From Acidobacteriota bacterium (GTDB lineage: Bacteria; Acidobacteriota; Terriglobia; Acidiferrales; UBA7541), in contig QHYM01000127.1 in NCBI GenBank assembly GCA_003223295.1, forward strand, positions 1 through 35,204: a stretch of DNA of 35,204 bases, given 5' to 3'. The notes under the pieces were generated by a model. That model did no database searches, was not told the DNA's origin, and worked only from the letters and a program-made list of their open reading frames with translations. Each line of letters starts with the position of its first letter. Within the stretch, counting starts at the first letter, position 1. The translations under genes and the position numbers were made by a program. Positions 16,773 through 25,707 of the stretch are shown here, one piece after another.

Positions 16773-17903
16773 CTAATGCACCGCGCCGGCGACAGAGTCC
16801 AAACCTAGCTTTTCGAAAGGAACATTCAATATCGGGTATTCCTTCCAATCTTTGTAATCGAAGTGCCACCACTCGGCTTCATATACCGTAAAGCCCTCGG
16901 ATTCCATGGCCCGCCGCAGCAAATCGCGGTGCCAGCGCTGCAGCGAAGTGCCGCCGGGATAGTCCGGAAATGAGCGCGGCGACATTTCGTCATACGTGCC
17001 GGGCATCTCGATGGGCTTTCCTGTGGCCAAGTCGTAGAGCGTGAGATCGACGGCACAGCCGCGGTTGTGGCGCGAGCCTTGTGCGGGATCCGCAACGAAG
17101 ATTTTTCCCTCCGGCGGCGTGGCATCCCAGAAGATCTTTGTCACATACCAGGGGCGATACGCGTCGTGGATGAGCAAGCCGTAACCGAGCGGTTTCAACT
17201 TTTGCTGCACACGCAAAAGCGCCTCCGCCGCGGGCCGCTGGAGAAATGCGCGCGCCTGGGAATAAACCGGCGTGCCGAGAAAATCGTTTGCAGAGGCGTA
17301 GCGAATATCCAGATGAATCTTTGGATCGAGCGGAGCCAGTTCCACAAGATCCGGCTTGCGAAAACTCCGTGTTTCTTTCGGCGGCGTTGCCGCAAGCGCT
17401 TCGACACGCAGTTCGTCGATCGGTCGTACGACGTTAATATGCGCCGGTTGAGATGTGCCTGTATCCAGAGGGCGCTTCCCGATTGTGACGTTACCCACGA
17501 TTAGCACGGGGCTGCTGCCGGGGGAATCGATACCTAGCATGAGGGCTTGCCCGCCTTCCATCGTTTTCGGCGGCGCTGAGGGAGACGAAAGTCTTGCACG
17601 AGTTATGTAACCGGCGTCGCGAGCGTCCCCGTGCCGCTCCGAGATCCAGATAAATCCATCTTTCTCGCTGAGTACGTAGACCACCCCCACGACATTGGGG
17701 TCAAAGTGGGTATATTCACCGATCCAGAGTTTCCAGCTGTCTGGAATGTCGGAAGGCTGGGGTTCCGAAAGAAGCGTGGCAGGTGATTGCGCGTGCGCTG
17801 CACCCGCGAACGGCAAAAGAATCGCCAGCGCCAGAACTGAGATTCTCTTCAGCAATGGCCGCAGTTCAGGGCCCACCCCAGGTTTCCCCTTCGTCTCACG
17901 CAT
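16773..17903 (-). CDS. VanX/DdpX-type D-alanyl-D-alanine dipeptidase with N-terminal extension
   Basis: This 376-residue exported protein has a signal peptide (LLKRISVLALAILLPFAGA, cut near AHA-QS). The C-terminal 200 residues are an M15D zinc dipeptidase. HDAYRPW carries the substrate-orienting Arg, SRHNRGCAVD (about residues 277-287) is the SxHxxGxAxD zinc motif, and EAEWWHFDY (about 342-350) supplies the catalytic Glu and third ligand in ExxWH. Between signal and enzyme lies an extension of about 130 residues (SWKLWIGEYTHFDPNVVGVV and beyond) that I do not recognise; it looks beta-rich. The enzyme would cleave D-Ala-D-Ala released from cell wall. It sits between an RpiR regulator and a DD-carboxypeptidase fusion on the same strand. 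ATG 17903 lacks a strong ribosome binding site. Confidence 0.85.
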   Translation of the reverse strand: MRETKGKPGVGPELRPLLKRISVLALAILLPFAGAAHAQSPATLLSEPQPSDIPDSWKLWIGEYTHFDPNVVGVVYVLSEKDGFIWISERHGDARDAGYITRARLSSPSAPPKTMEGGQALMLGIDSPGSSPVLIVGNVTIGKRPLDTGTSQPAHINVVRPIDELRVEALAATPPKETRSFRKPDLVELAPLDPKIHLDIRYASANDFLGTPVYSQARAFLQRPAAEALLRVQQKLKPLGYGLLIHDAYRPWYVTKIFWDATPPEGKIFVADPAQGSRHNRGCAVDLTLYDLATGKPIEMPGTYDEMSPRSFPDYPGGTSLQRWHRDLLRRAMESEGFTVYEAEWWHFDYKDWKEYPILNVPFEKLGLDSVAGAVH

Positions 17904-17959
17904 TAGTGTTGGTTCGCGTCGGTCGCGCGTGCGAGGACAAGAAAAGTCGCACGAACGCT

Positions 17960-18829
17960 TCAAGGATTGTACCAGCGGAACCCCTTGCGTTGTTCTTCGG
18001 CGATTTCTTTCACAATCGCCAGCGTTTGTGAGCGGTGATATTGTCCCACGGCCGCGAGCAGGGAATTGAGCAGTGCGATCGGCGCAACATACGAAGCCCC
18101 GAAAGACGTCGATTCGACGGACGCCAAAAAAATCTCGTTGCACTCGCGCGCCAGCGGAGAAAGATATGTGTCCGCGATGCCCACGCAATACGCGCCATTC
18201 GCGCGGGCCTGCTCGGCGCCCTCGACGGTTTGCCGCAGCCCGCGCCGAAAACTAATCGCGATCACCAGGTCCTGCTTGTTGACGGAGCGCACCAGGTGCA
18301 GAATCCTGCCCGCGGACGTCGCCGCAAAAATCGGCAGCCCCAGCAGGCTGATTTGATATTCCAGGTAACCCGCGAGATGTGCCGCCAAATCGGCGGCAAG
18401 GATGACGATGCGCCGCGCTTCGTGGAACCGCTTCGCCAGCGCCACCAGCCGCTGCGCGTCGAGGCTGTTCTTGAGCCCCTGAAGATTTTTAAAATCCTGT
18501 TCAAGCGACTCGACGACGTGAGCCGGCACGCTGGGGTCACGCCCGCCCGACTGCATGGTGTCGAGCGAAGTGGCGAAGGCCAGGGAAAGTTCGTGGAGGT
18601 GCCGCTGAAATTCGCGGTAACTGCCGAAGCCGAGTCCGCGAACGATGCGCACGATGGTCGCCGGATCGGTGTGCAACCGCTTGGCCATCGCCCGCACGCT
18701 GAGCAACACGTATTCGCGCGGGTGCTCGAGGATCGGGCGAATGATTTCCTGCCGCTTGACGCTCAGCTGCTCGATGCGTTCGCCCAAGTGCATCGAAGCT
18801 GATGGGGATGGGCGACTATTGCGTTTCAT
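17960..18829 (-). CDS. RpiR/MurR-family transcriptional regulator
   Basis: This 289-residue regulator has an N-terminal helix-turn-helix of the RpiR type (about 14-90, VRAMAKRLHTDPATIVRIVR) and a C-terminal SIS sugar-isomerase-fold domain (about 115-260), which binds phosphosugars in this family. The E. coli relative MurR senses MurNAc-6-phosphate. The gene is first in a three-gene minus-strand cluster with two D-Ala-releasing peptidases, so control of cell-wall recycling by an amino-sugar phosphate is a reasonable inference. It begins 56 nt before the dipeptidase gene. A -35 element and a pair of direct repeats lie upstream. Confidence 0.88.
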   Translation of the reverse strand: MKRNSRPSPSASMHLGERIEQLSVKRQEIIRPILEHPREYVLLSVRAMAKRLHTDPATIVRIVRGLGFGSYREFQRHLHELSLAFATSLDTMQSGGRDPSVPAHVVESLEQDFKNLQGLKNSLDAQRLVALAKRFHEARRIVILAADLAAHLAGYLEYQISLLGLPIFAATSAGRILHLVRSVNKQDLVIAISFRRGLRQTVEGAEQARANGAYCVGIADTYLSPLARECNEIFLASVESTSFGASYVAPIALLNSLLAAVGQYHRSQTLAIVKEIAEEQRKGFRWYNP

Positions 18830-18861
18830 CAGGCGAGAGGATTGCCCAAAGTCCTACCTTG

Positions 18862-18890
18862 TGTCAACCAATTGCTCTGGTATGCTCTGG
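18862..18890 (-). promoter_or_regulatory. Putative promoter -35 and direct-repeat operator upstream of the RpiR gene
   Basis: On the minus strand, two copies of CCAGAGCA (18890-18883 and 18880-18873) are spaced by exactly one helical turn (10 nt). A perfect TTGACA (18867-18862) follows downstream. A -10 at 17-nt spacing would be CAATCC, which is weak. The arrangement suits a binding site for an activator or for the RpiR protein itself. Confidence 0.35.
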
Positions 18891-18924
18891 CGGCGCAACG
18901 GTTTTCTGCTGAATCGTTTAACCA

Positions 18925-19962
18925 TTATTTTTTCGTGGCGGCGGCTTTAATCTCCAGCCCCGGCGCGACGACCGGCTGAAGGAAAGGCATCATCGCGCGA
19001 AGCTTGGGTCCGAGTTGCTCGATTTGATGTTGCTGCTCGCGCTGACGCGTGGCCAGAAAGTTGGGGCAGCCCTTTTCGTTTTCTTCAATCCACTTCTTGG
19101 CGAAGCTGCCATCGCGAATTTCCGCCAGAATCTTGCGCATCTCCTCGCGAGTTTGTTTTGTCACAACTCGCGGCCCGGAAACATAATCGCCCTGCTCGGC
19201 GGTGTCGCTGACTGAATAGCGCATATAGCTGAGCCCGCCGCGGTAAATCAGGTCCACAATCAGTTTCAGTTCGTGCATGCACTCGAAGTACGCAACTTCC
19301 GGCTGATAGCCCGCTGCGACAAGCGTCTCGAAGCCCGCTTTGATCAATTCGCTGACGCCGCCGCAAAGCACCGCCTGCTCGCCAAAGAGGTCTGTCTCGG
19401 TTTCCTCAGTGAACGTCGTTTCCAAAACGCCGGCCCGCGTGCAACCCAGTCCTTTCGCGTAAGCGAGCGCCAATGCCTTGGCGCTTCCGCTCGCATCCTG
19501 TTCCACGGCAAGCAACGCAGGCGTGCCGCCGCCTTCGGTGAAAACTTCTCGCACACGATGACCGGGCGCCTTAGGAGCAATCATGGAAACATCGACGGTC
19601 TTTGGCGGCTTGATCGCGTCAAAGCGAATGTTGAAGCCGTGCGCGAACATCAGCGTCTTGCCCGCTTTGAGATTCGGCTCGATCGCGTCGCGATAAAGCT
19701 TCGGCTGCTTGGTGTCCGGCGCCAGAATCATGATGACGTCCGCCCACGCCGCAGCCTGCGCGGGCGTGTTGACCGTTAGCCCTTCTTTTTCGGCTTTCGC
19801 ACGCGAAGCACTGGTTTCCGGCAGGCCGACGCGCACGGTAACGCCACTGTCGCGCAGGTTGAGCGAGTGTGCATGCCCCTGCGAGCCGTAGCCGATGATG
19901 GCCACCTTCTTCGCCTGGATGAGTGCAAGATTCGCGGAGTCGTCGTAGTACAGATTAGCCAT
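18925..19962 (-). CDS. ilvC: Ketol-acid reductoisomerase (NADP+), class I
   Basis: This enzyme converts acetolactate or acetohydroxybutyrate to the dihydroxy acids, the second common step of Val/Leu/Ile synthesis. The 345-residue length fits short class I enzymes. The Rossmann motif [17 protein letters not shown] lies at about 25-41. The knotted all-helical domain includes [16 protein letters not shown] and [14 protein letters not shown], with the metal-binding acidic residues. ATG 19962 has AGAGGAA just upstream. It follows ilvN by 115 nt, the only sizeable gap in the cluster. Confidence 0.97.
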   Translation of the reverse strand: MANLYYDDSANLALIQAKKVAIIGYGSQGHAHSLNLRDSGVTVRVGLPETSASRAKAEKEGLTVNTPAQAAAWADVIMILAPDTKQPKLYRDAIEPNLKAGKTLMFAHGFNIRFDAIKPPKTVDVSMIAPKAPGHRVREVFTEGGGTPALLAVEQDASGSAKALALAYAKGLGCTRAGVLETTFTEETETDLFGEQAVLCGGVSELIKAGFETLVAAGYQPEVAYFECMHELKLIVDLIYRGGLSYMRYSVSDTAEQGDYVSGPRVVTKQTREEMRKILAEIRDGSFAKKWIEENEKGCPNFLATRQREQQHQIEQLGPKLRAMMPFLQPVVAPGLEIKAAATKK

Positions 19963-20077
19963 GGGTTCCTCTCGGTGGCCGGCACGCGGCCGAATGTGTG
20001 ATCCTCATGCGCGGAATTGTTTAGGGACGCCCGCACCCGCGTCCAAATTCTGAAGCTTTCTTCTAGAGCTAAATCAC

Positions 20078-20620
20078 TTACTTCACGCCAGAACCTGCGG
20101 ATTCGAGCGCCGAACTCTCGACCTCCAGCAACGGTGGGCGCAACAAATCGTTGCCGCGGGTCATGGAAATGCGCCCGGTGCGCGCCATCTCCAGCACGCC
20201 GAAGGGACGAAGCACTTCGAGCAGGCCATCGATTTTGTCCACCGTGCCCGACACTTCGATAATCAGTGATTCGGGAGCCACGTCCACCACGCGCGCGCGA
20301 AACACTTTAATCAACTCCATCAGGTGCGGCCGGTTCTGCTGATCGGCCGCCACTTTGATCAACGCCAGGTCGCGTTCGAGCAGGGCACGGCTGGAAATAT
20401 TTTCGGCCAGAAGCACATCCACGAGTTTCTCGAGGCTTGCTTCCAGGCGATGCGCTCCGCGTTCATCGGTATGCGCAACGATGGTCATGCGCGCGATCTC
20501 TTCGTTTTCCGTTGGTCCAACGGTAAGCGAGTCGATGTTGATCGCCAGGCGCCGCGCGAGTGAGGAGACGCGATTCAGCACGCCCGGTTTGTTTTCGACG
20601 TAGGCAACGAGTGTTTGCAT
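20078..20620 (-). CDS. ilvN: Acetolactate synthase small (regulatory) subunit
   Basis: This is the ACT-domain regulatory subunit that confers valine feedback on acetolactate synthase. The 180-residue product starts TLVAYVENKPGVLNRVSSL, the canonical ACT ligand loop, with INIDSLTVGPT following. A second ALS_ss_C domain lies in the C-terminal half (SGTVDKIDGLLEVLRPFGVLEMARTG trimmed to its core). ATG 20620 follows GAGGAG closely; an alternative ATG at 20638 overlaps the ilvB stop as ATGA and adds six residues. Either way it is coupled to ilvB. Confidence 0.93.
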   Translation of the reverse strand: MQTLVAYVENKPGVLNRVSSLARRLAINIDSLTVGPTENEEIARMTIVAHTDERGAHRLEASLEKLVDVLLAENISSRALLERDLALIKVAADQQNRPHLMELIKVFRARVVDVAPESLIIEVSGTVDKIDGLLEVLRPFGVLEMARTGRISMTRGNDLLRPPLLEVESSALESAGSGVK

Positions 20621-20634
20621 GCTCTCCTCTTTCT

Positions 20635-22347
20635 TCATGCGTCCGAAGCGGTTTCCACCAGCGGATTGTGCGGCCGGCGAATCATGTCGTGGAGCGACGC
20701 GCCCGCAGCAACCATCGGGAAAACGGAATCTTCCTGCTCCACGCGGAAATCGAGCAAAACCGTTTCTCCGGCCTCCCGCGCCCCGCGAATTCCCGGAGTC
20801 ACCTCCGTGCGTTTGGTGATGCGCTCGGCGCGGATGCCGAATGCGTTGGCCAGCGCGACAAAATCGGGTGCCACCAAAGGTGTGGCCACATAGCGCTTGT
20901 CGTAAAAGAATTCCTGCCACTGGCGCACCATGCCGAGATAGCCGTTGTTGATGATAGCGATCTTCACGTTGATTTTTTCCTGGACGATGGTGGCCAGTTC
21001 GCTCATGGTCATCTGGAATCCGCCGTCCCCAACGACTACCCAGACTTCCGAGTCGGGCTTCGCGAATTTTGCGCCGATGCCTGCGGGGAGCGCGAAGCCC
21101 ATCGTGCCGAGCCCACCGGAAGTAATCAGCGTGCGCGGGCGATCGTGATGGTAATACTGCGCTTCCCACATTTGGTGCTGGCCCACGTCGGTCACCACGA
21201 TGGCCTCGCCGCGCGTTTCCTTCCAGAGATCGTTGATGACGTGCGCGGCATAGAGATGGCCGGTGTCGGGCAAGCTCTGGATGTCGCGCACTGCGGAGTC
21301 GCCCTTCAATTCATTAATGTAGCGGATCCAGGCGCTGCGATCCCGCGTTTCGATGTGCGGAATAAGGTTCTCGATCATTTCGCGCGCGTCACCGATGAGC
21401 GCCGCATCCACTTTCACGTTCTTGTTGATTTCGGCGCGGTCAATTTCGATGTGAATCTTGCGTGCGTTCTTCGCGTAAGTGCGAAGGTCGCCCGTGACGC
21501 GGTCATCGAAGCGCATCCCCACAGCGATGAGCAAGTCGGCTTCTTGAATCGCGTTGTTCACCCACGCTTCGCCGTGCATGCCCATCATGCCGAGGTTGAG
21601 CGGATCTTTGGCGGGGAAGCCGCCGATGCCGAGTAGCGTCATCGCGACCGGGAAATTCCCCACGCGGACAAACTTTTCAAACGCTTCCATCGCGTTGGAA
21701 AGCATGATTCCCCGGCCAGCCAGAATCACTGGGCGCTTGGCGGTGTTCAACAATTCCACGGCGCGGTCAAACTCTGCCTGATCGTGATTGTTGCGGATGC
21801 GCTTTGGCGGAAGTTTCGGCGCGCAAGCGTCCCAATCAAATTGCGTGGTGGCCTGCTGCGCGTCTTTGGTGATGTCCACCAGTACTGGACCGGGGCGCCC
21901 GCCCCTGGCGATGACAAACGCCTCGCGAATCGTTCGCGCAACATCCCCGGCTTGCGTGACCACCACGTTGTGTTTGGTGATGGGCATGGTGATGCCGGTG
22001 ATGTCGATTTCCTGGAACGCGTCGGAGCCCAGAACTTTGCTGCTCACTTGGCCCGTGATGCAGACCACTGGCGAAGAATCCATCATGGCCGTGGCAATGC
22101 CCGTCACCATATTGGTTGCGCCGGGGCCCGACGTGGCCATGGCCACGCCGACACCGCCGCTGGCGCGCGCGTAACCATCGGCCATGTGTGTTGCGCCTTG
22201 CTCGTGGCGCACCAGGACGTGATGGAGTTTTGATTTACCGAGCGCGTCATAAACGGGAAGAATCGCGCCGCCGGGATAACCAAAGATTTCGCGCACGCCA
22301 AGACGCGTGAGCGTCTCGCAAAGTATTTCTGCACCGGTTAACTTCAT
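20635..22347 (-). CDS. ilvB: Acetolactate synthase large (catalytic) subunit
   Basis: This thiamine-diphosphate enzyme condenses pyruvate to acetolactate. The 570-residue protein has the three expected domains: PYR (with the activating Glu49 in [15 protein letters not shown]), a central FAD-binding domain ([10 protein letters not shown]) and the PP domain with the ThDP/Mg motif from [12 protein letters not shown] to IINN. ATG 22347 overlaps the ilvD stop (ATGA), and GAGGA lies 4 nt upstream. An upstream in-frame extension to 22491 lies inside ilvD and was rejected. Confidence 0.96.
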   Translation of the reverse strand: MKLTGAEILCETLTRLGVREIFGYPGGAILPVYDALGKSKLHHVLVRHEQGATHMADGYARASGGVGVAMATSGPGATNMVTGIATAMMDSSPVVCITGQVSSKVLGSDAFQEIDITGITMPITKHNVVVTQAGDVARTIREAFVIARGGRPGPVLVDITKDAQQATTQFDWDACAPKLPPKRIRNNHDQAEFDRAVELLNTAKRPVILAGRGIMLSNAMEAFEKFVRVGNFPVAMTLLGIGGFPAKDPLNLGMMGMHGEAWVNNAIQEADLLIAVGMRFDDRVTGDLRTYAKNARKIHIEIDRAEINKNVKVDAALIGDAREMIENLIPHIETRDRSAWIRYINELKGDSAVRDIQSLPDTGHLYAAHVINDLWKETRGEAIVVTDVGQHQMWEAQYYHHDRPRTLITSGGLGTMGFALPAGIGAKFAKPDSEVWVVVGDGGFQMTMSELATIVQEKINVKIAIINNGYLGMVRQWQEFFYDKRYVATPLVAPDFVALANAFGIRAERITKRTEVTPGIRGAREAGETVLLDFRVEQEDSVFPMVAAGASLHDMIRRPHNPLVETASDA

Positions 22348-24074
22348 GGGGTCCTCGCATTTCGTAGAGGCTGAGCCGATGCCGTAAGAGAGGCGGGCAA
22401 CGATGTCACTGCGCCAAGAGAGGATGAAGAAACCAGCAGCGCGTACTTGGCCATCACGCCGTTCGAGAATCGTGGAGCCGGCGGCTTCCACAAAGCCATG
22501 CGCTTCTGAATTTCCGCAGCCGTAAGCCCCACGTTCAACTGGCGATTGGGAATGTCGAACGTGATTGTGTCTCCGTCAGCGATGGCTGCAATCGGGCCGC
22601 CATTCACCGCTTCGGGCGCAACATGTCCCGCCATTAGTCCGTGCGTGGCGCCGGAGAAGCGCCCATCCGTCAAGAGCGCCACCGAATCGCCCAGCCCTTC
22701 GCCCACCAGCGCGGCCGTGACGGCAAGCATTTCACGCATGCCGGGGCCGCCCTTCGGTCCTTCGTAGCGAATGACCACGACGTCGCCCGCTTTGATCGCG
22801 CCCTTTTCAACTGCTGCGAACGCAGCTTCTTCGTTGTCAAAAACGCGCGCGGGGCCGCTGAAATTCTGAAGATTGTGTCCGGCGACTTTGATGACGCAGC
22901 CTTCCGGCGCGAGATTTCCTTTCAGGATGACCAACCCGCCCGTGGGTTTGAGAGGAGCGTCGAGTTTGCGAACCACTTCTTGCTTCGGCGTTTCCTTCGC
23001 GGCGTTGGCTTCTTCGCCGAGCGTGCGGCCGGAGACGGTGAGGCAATCGCCGCGGAGAAGTCCCGCTTCCAAGAGGCGCTTCGCAACCAGCGCGGTGCCG
23101 CCTGCCGCATACAGATCGGTGGCCACGAACTTTCCACCCGGCTTCAGATCGGCAAGAATCGGAACGCGCGCACTGATGCGGTCGAAATCGTCGATGGAAA
23201 GAGGAATTGTCGCTTCGTTCGCGATCGCCAGCAAATGCAAGACAGAATTGGTGGAACCGCCTGTGGCCGCAACGCCTGCAATGGCGTTTTCGATGGCAGA
23301 TTTCGTGATGATCTTCGATGGCGTCACATTTGTGCGAAGAAGGTCGAGAACCAACTCGCCCGCGCGGTGCCCTGCTGCCGCTTTCGCAGAATCCGTTGCG
23401 GGAACGCTCGAAAGTCCCATAGGGGCGATGCCCAGGAATTCACAAACCAACGCCATGGTGTTCGCGGTGAATTGCCCTCCGCAAGCGCCGGCTCCCGGAC
23501 AAGCGGAAACCTCCAGTGATTTGAGCTGGGCGTCGCTCATGCTGCCGCGGGCGTGCGCGCCAATCGCTTCGTAAACATCCTGAATGGTGACCGCGTGGCC
23601 TTCGAATTTACCCGGCGCGATGGACCCGCCATACAAAACGAGACCGGGAATATTCAGGCGCGCCAGCGACATAATGCCGGCGGGAATGGTTTTGTCGCAG
23701 CCAACGAGAACGACAAGCGCATCGAACAAATTGCCGCGCGTCACCAATTCAATCGAATCGGTGATGACTTCGCGGCTCACCAGTGAAGCGCGCATGCCTT
23801 CGGTGCCCATGGTGATGCCGTCGGAGATGGAAACGGTGTTGAACTCGAGCGGCGTGCCGCCTGCATCGCGAATTCCTTTCTTGACGTGTTCTGCTAGTTC
23901 GCGGAGATGATAGTTGCACGGGCCAATTTCGATCCAGGTATTCGCGACGCCGATGAGCGGTTTCTGAAAATCGTCGTCTGTAAGTCCGCAAGCGCGCAGC
24001 ATGGCGCGCGCTCCGGCGCGATGGGCTCCGTCAATGAGTGCATGGCTTCGAGGTTTGAGCTGTGAGTCGGTCAC
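22344..24074 (-). CDS. ilvD: Dihydroxy-acid dehydratase
   Basis: This Fe-S enzyme forms the 2-oxo acids, the third common step of branched-chain amino acid synthesis. It is 576 residues long, with cluster-ligand Cys residues in GCDKTIPAG and [12 protein letters not shown], and the family signature [11 protein letters not shown] near the C-terminus. The start is GTG 24074, preceded by GGAGGAG at 7 nt. It is the first structural gene of the cluster. The C-terminal 20 or so residues run past the usual family end and overlap the ilvB start. An attenuator-like leader lies 56 nt upstream. Confidence 0.96.
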   Translation of the reverse strand: MTDSQLKPRSHALIDGAHRAGARAMLRACGLTDDDFQKPLIGVANTWIEIGPCNYHLRELAEHVKKGIRDAGGTPLEFNTVSISDGITMGTEGMRASLVSREVITDSIELVTRGNLFDALVVLVGCDKTIPAGIMSLARLNIPGLVLYGGSIAPGKFEGHAVTIQDVYEAIGAHARGSMSDAQLKSLEVSACPGAGACGGQFTANTMALVCEFLGIAPMGLSSVPATDSAKAAAGHRAGELVLDLLRTNVTPSKIITKSAIENAIAGVAATGGSTNSVLHLLAIANEATIPLSIDDFDRISARVPILADLKPGGKFVATDLYAAGGTALVAKRLLEAGLLRGDCLTVSGRTLGEEANAAKETPKQEVVRKLDAPLKPTGGLVILKGNLAPEGCVIKVAGHNLQNFSGPARVFDNEEAAFAAVEKGAIKAGDVVVIRYEGPKGGPGMREMLAVTAALVGEGLGDSVALLTDGRFSGATHGLMAGHVAPEAVNGGPIAAIADGDTITFDIPNRQLNVGLTAAEIQKRMALWKPPAPRFSNGVMAKYALLVSSSSLGAVTSLPASLTASAQPLRNARTP

Positions 24075-24129
24075 TTGCTAACTCCTCCGCTGCTGCGAAA
24101 ACGGCGTCGATTCCTAGGAAGCAAGTCAC

Positions 24130-24166
24130 AAAAAACTAAAGCCATCACCCGGGTCTGGATGATGGC
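24130..24166 (-). terminator. Attenuator terminator hairpin of the ilv operon
   Basis: Read on the minus strand, GCCATCATCC (24166-24157), loop AGACCC and GGGTGATGGC (24150-24141) form a 10-bp stem with one G-T pair. It is followed by TTTAGTTTTTT (24140-24130). It sits 56 nt before the ilvD start codon, that is, inside the operon leader. Its 5' arm is the same segment used by the competing antiterminator. Confidence 0.85.
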
Positions 24167-24207
24167 CGAATTCTTGTGGTTCGCTTTGGCTTAGGCCGCC
24201 ATCATCC
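24157..24207 (-). promoter_or_regulatory. Antiterminator hairpin of the ilv attenuator
   Basis: The segment GGATGATGGC (24207-24198) is a perfect 10-nt complement of GCCATCATCC (24166-24157), with a 31-nt loop. Pairing it would sequester the 5' arm of the terminator. The stop codon of the leader ORF (24204-24202) lies inside the first arm. A ribosome finishing the leader would block this stem and let the terminator form, while one stalled at the upstream Val/Leu/Ile codons would leave it free. Confidence 0.8.
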
Positions 24208-24321
24208 GCTGGTGCGTCCTCCTACGAGGACAAAGCCAATTCCTACAATTACGAGGGGTACTCGGCCGCTCTGAAAAACGGCGTGGCCGCCCCGCGCAAT
24301 GGTGATGGCGATGCTTCGCAT
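24202..24321 (-). CDS. Branched-chain amino acid leader peptide (attenuation)
   Basis: This 39-residue ORF from ATG 24321 contains the run VPLVIVGIGFVLV at residues 21-33, so 9 of 13 codons are for Val (5), Leu (2) or Ile (2). Four of the five Val codons are GTA, an uncommon choice in GC-rich DNA. The last control codon ends 16 nt before the antiterminator arm, a distance that suits a stalled ribosome. The design matches ilv leader peptides known from other bacteria, with no sequence homology claimed. No ribosome binding site is seen before the ATG. The best promoter would start the transcript almost at the ATG, so the leader may be read from a leaderless or near-leaderless mRNA. The peptide itself probably has no other role. 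Confidence 0.75.
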   Translation of the reverse strand: MRSIAITIARGGHAVFQSGRVPLVIVGIGFVLVGGRTSG

Positions 24322-24331
24322 ATCGCCATGA

Positions 24332-24360
24332 AGAGTATCAGGATGAGGGCGGAGAGTCAA
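24332..24360 (-). promoter_or_regulatory. Candidate promoter of the ilv operon
   Basis: TTGACT (24360-24355) and TACTCT (24337-24332) are separated by 17 nt on the minus strand. The -35 has one mismatch; the -10 is poor. Transcription would begin at about 24326-24321, next to the leader ATG. An AT-rich stretch (24361-24410) lies behind it and may act as an UP element or hold the divergent promoter (TATGAT at 24403-24408 on the plus strand). Confidence 0.4.
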
Positions 24361-24554
24361 TCAGTCAAATTAATAGTTATGTTGAATCAAATAAAAGCAA
24401 ATTATGATTGGTTGCCGTTGGGCGGCGCCGAAATACAGCTGGCGGAATGTCACGGAGATGTCATTTTTCAAGGCCGCAAAGCATCTTTGCGCGTTTCCCT
24501 ACATCTAACCGGACAAGGCTCTGCACCAGGTCTCATTTGGGTGGGAGGAAATTC

Positions 24555-25664
24555 ATGAGGCACGCGACTGGTGTGCTGGTCATTGGCGGCGGACCAGCGG
24601 GGTTGGCGGCGGCCATTGCTGCGCGAAGGAAGAGTTTTTCAGTAATCGTTGCCGATGGCGCGAAGCCGCCGATCGACAAAGCGTGCGGCGAAGGGCTCCT
24701 GCCCGGCACGCTTGCGGCGCTTCGCGAACTTGGCATCAACATACAAGCCGGCGACGGGCAGATTTTTCGGCGCATGCGCTTTATCGATGGCCGAACTGCG
24801 GCGACAGCAGAATTCCCCGGCGAAGGCGGCGTGGGTGTGCGGCGAACTGTTCTGCATCAGAAAATGGTCGAGCGCGCGGAAGAATGCGGCGTCGAGCTGC
24901 AGTGGAACACACCTGTGACCGGCATCACACAAGATGGCGCCATCGTGGGAGGAAACTCGATTCAGGCAAAGTGGATCGTCGGCGCGGACGGAGTCCATTC
25001 GCGCGTCCGGCGCTGGAGCGGCTTGGATGCCGGAGTGCATCGCGAAGTTCGTTTTGCGCAAAGACGACATTATCAAGTGCAGCTTTTGACGGACTCCGTG
25101 GAAGTTTATTGGGGACGAAAAGTCCAGGCGTACGTGACGCCGCTTGCGAACGAAGAGACTTGCGTTGTGCTGATCTCACGCGATCCGGCGATGCGTTTTG
25201 AAGAGGCGCTGCGGGAATTTCCGGTGCTTGCCGACAGTCTACAAAATGCGGAGCTGGGCAGCGTGCAGCGAGGTACGGTGACAGCAACCCGTAAGTTCGA
25301 CCGCGTGTATCGCGGAAACGTCGCGCTCGTGGGAGATGCCTCCGGAAGCGTGGACGCGATTACCGGGGAAGGCCTGGGTCTGAGTTTTCGCCAGGCCTTG
25401 GCGCTTGCTGATGGATTGGAAACGGGAGAACTCGAGAAGTACCAGGCGGCCCGTCGGCGGCTCGCACGACGGCCTCACCTCATGGCGCGGCTGCTTCTCT
25501 TGCTCGATCGGTGCGCCCCGTTGAGGAAACGCGTTCTGAGGAGCTTGGCAAGCGATGAGGACTTGTTTACACGCATGCTGACGGCGCACGTGAATGAAAC
25601 TTCTCCAGGCTTTCTTGCGGAGACCAGCGCGCGCTTGGGGTGGCGGGTCATTACCGCGCAATGA
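24555..25664 (+). CDS. FAD-dependent oxidoreductase, geranylgeranyl-reductase-like
   Basis: This 369-residue flavoprotein belongs to the p-hydroxybenzoate-hydroxylase fold. It has the N-terminal dinucleotide motif VIGGGPAGLAAAIAARR (GxGxxG at 11-16), KACGEGLLPG near residue 45 (the conserved CGxGL element of GGR-like reductases) and the second FAD motif NVALVGDASGSVDAITGEGL at about 255-274. The ATG at 24555 has GGGAGGAA at 4 nt. It is transcribed divergently from the ilv operon and followed by a YceI gene 43 nt later. The substrate could be an isoprenoid or aromatic compound. A 9-nt direct repeat, ATTACCGCG, spans its stop codon region. Confidence 0.75.
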   Translation: MRHATGVLVIGGGPAGLAAAIAARRKSFSVIVADGAKPPIDKACGEGLLPGTLAALRELGINIQAGDGQIFRRMRFIDGRTAATAEFPGEGGVGVRRTVLHQKMVERAEECGVELQWNTPVTGITQDGAIVGGNSIQAKWIVGADGVHSRVRRWSGLDAGVHREVRFAQRRHYQVQLLTDSVEVYWGRKVQAYVTPLANEETCVVLISRDPAMRFEEALREFPVLADSLQNAELGSVQRGTVTATRKFDRVYRGNVALVGDASGSVDAITGEGLGLSFRQALALADGLETGELEKYQAARRRLARRPHLMARLLLLLDRCAPLRKRVLRSLASDEDLFTRMLTAHVNETSPGFLAETSARLGWRVITAQ

Positions 25665-25707
25665 TTACCGCGTAAGGCTCATTACATCGTAAAGGGAAAG
25701 GTGAATT

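Noticed and set aside
15898-16776. 292-codon plus-strand frame opposite the carboxypeptidase fusion
   Set aside because: Antisense to the S13 domain, whose three motifs are intact; nothing recognisable in the product.
20560-21636. 358-codon plus-strand frame opposite ilvB/ilvN
   Set aside because: It is antisense to two well-supported ilv genes and shows no domain or start context.
22641-23519. 292-codon plus-strand frame opposite ilvD
   Set aside because: Shadow of ilvD; composition is Arg/Phe-rich and no motif was found.
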